Positions 5,580 through 5,777 of a DNA stretch of 5,777 bases are shown here, one piece after another; position 1 is the stretch's first letter, and each line of letters starts with the position of its first letter. The stretch spans positions 1 to 5,777 of the forward strand of contig JAVBYK010000176.1 in NCBI GenBank assembly GCA_030824095.1, in the 5' to 3' direction. The position numbers and the translations under genes are program-made. Source of the stretch: a bacterium. GTDB lineage: Bacteria; Pseudomonadota; Gammaproteobacteria; Burkholderiales; Burkholderiaceae_C. Below the pieces are notes generated by a model. That model did not search any database and was not told where the DNA came from. It saw only the letters and a list, made by a program, of their open reading frames with translations.

Positions 5580-5777
5580 CGCCCCGCCTTGCGGCAGGGA
5601 GAACTTGCCCACCAGTTCACCCAGCACCGCAGCCTGCTCACTCATGGACGCGGCGGCGGCGGCGCTCTGCTCCACCAGCGCGGCGTTCTGCTGGGTCATC
5701 TGCTCCAGCTCGGCCACGGCCGTGGACACCTGTTGCATGTCGGCACTTTGCTCTGTGCTGGTGGCCGAGATCTCTTC
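5562..5777 (-). CDS. Methyl-accepting chemotaxis protein, C-terminal fragment
   Basis: Only the last 71 codons lie in the window; the gene continues past the right edge. The visible part is the end of the cytoplasmic signalling coiled coil of a chemoreceptor, which controls CheA through CheW. It begins EEISATSTEQSADMQQVSTA (1-20) and carries the characteristic methylation-helix segment MTQQNAALVEQSAAAAASM (27-45) followed by a helix ending in LVGKFSL (55-61), then a short tail ending ALALAR. There is no CheR-tethering NWETF-like pentapeptide at the end. The TGA stop is at 5562-5564, inside the cytochrome c gene, giving an 18-bp tail-to-tail overlap. Sensory domain and ligand cannot be judged from this fragment. 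Confidence 0.93.
   Translation of the reverse strand, partial: EEISATSTEQSADMQQVSTAVAELEQMTQQNAALVEQSAAAAASMSEQAAVLGELVGKFSLPQGGALALAR

Noticed and set aside
5584..5594. CCGC-CTT-GCGG hairpin as a terminator of the cytochrome c gene
   Set aside because: The stem is only 4 bp, no T-run follows, and it lies within the chemoreceptor coding sequence.
5640..5680. GCC/GGC triplet run as a simple-sequence repeat
   Set aside because: It encodes the normal alanine-rich segment of the chemoreceptor signalling helix (QSAAAAAS) and is not unusual for the family.

Overview
The window is GC-rich, tightly packed bacterial DNA. Protein similarity, codon use and gene types (a bidomain ChrA, a methyl-accepting chemotaxis protein, a membrane-anchored dihaem cytochrome c) fit a betaproteobacterium, most likely of the Comamonadaceae/Burkholderiales type. 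This placement is inferred from the look of the proteins, not from a marker gene. I see no tRNA, rRNA, CRISPR array, insertion sequence or phage gene.

Left part (1-2383, all on the minus strand): a three-gene, operon-like run in the order purine nucleoside (methylthioadenosine-type) phosphorylase, then the arsenosugar radical SAM enzyme ArsS, then a family-2 glycosyltransferase of the kind found beside arsS. The glycosyltransferase runs off the left edge. The gaps are 21 and 11 bp, so the three are probably co-transcribed. ArsS is known in cyanobacteria to join the 5'-deoxyadenosyl group of SAM to dimethylarsenite. Its product closely resembles methylthioadenosine, so the adjacent phosphorylase is an attractive candidate for removing adenine from the arsenical nucleoside before the sugar is glycosylated. 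This is the most interesting idea in the window.

Middle (2384-4560): a 235-bp divergent intergenic region holds two interleaved inverted repeats and several CTTG/CAAG elements. It is followed by a plus-strand dihydrofolate reductase/RibD-C-domain protein, which runs 50 bp tail-to-tail into a minus-strand, full-length two-domain chromate transporter (ChrA).

Right part (4561-5777): a 122-bp divergent region carries a near-consensus FNR/ANR-like box. It is followed by a plus-strand, N-terminally anchored dihaem c-type cytochrome with a strong ribosome binding site. That gene ends inside the 3' end of a minus-strand methyl-accepting chemotaxis protein, of which only the last 71 codons are visible. 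The two convergent overlaps leave no room for ordinary intergenic terminators.
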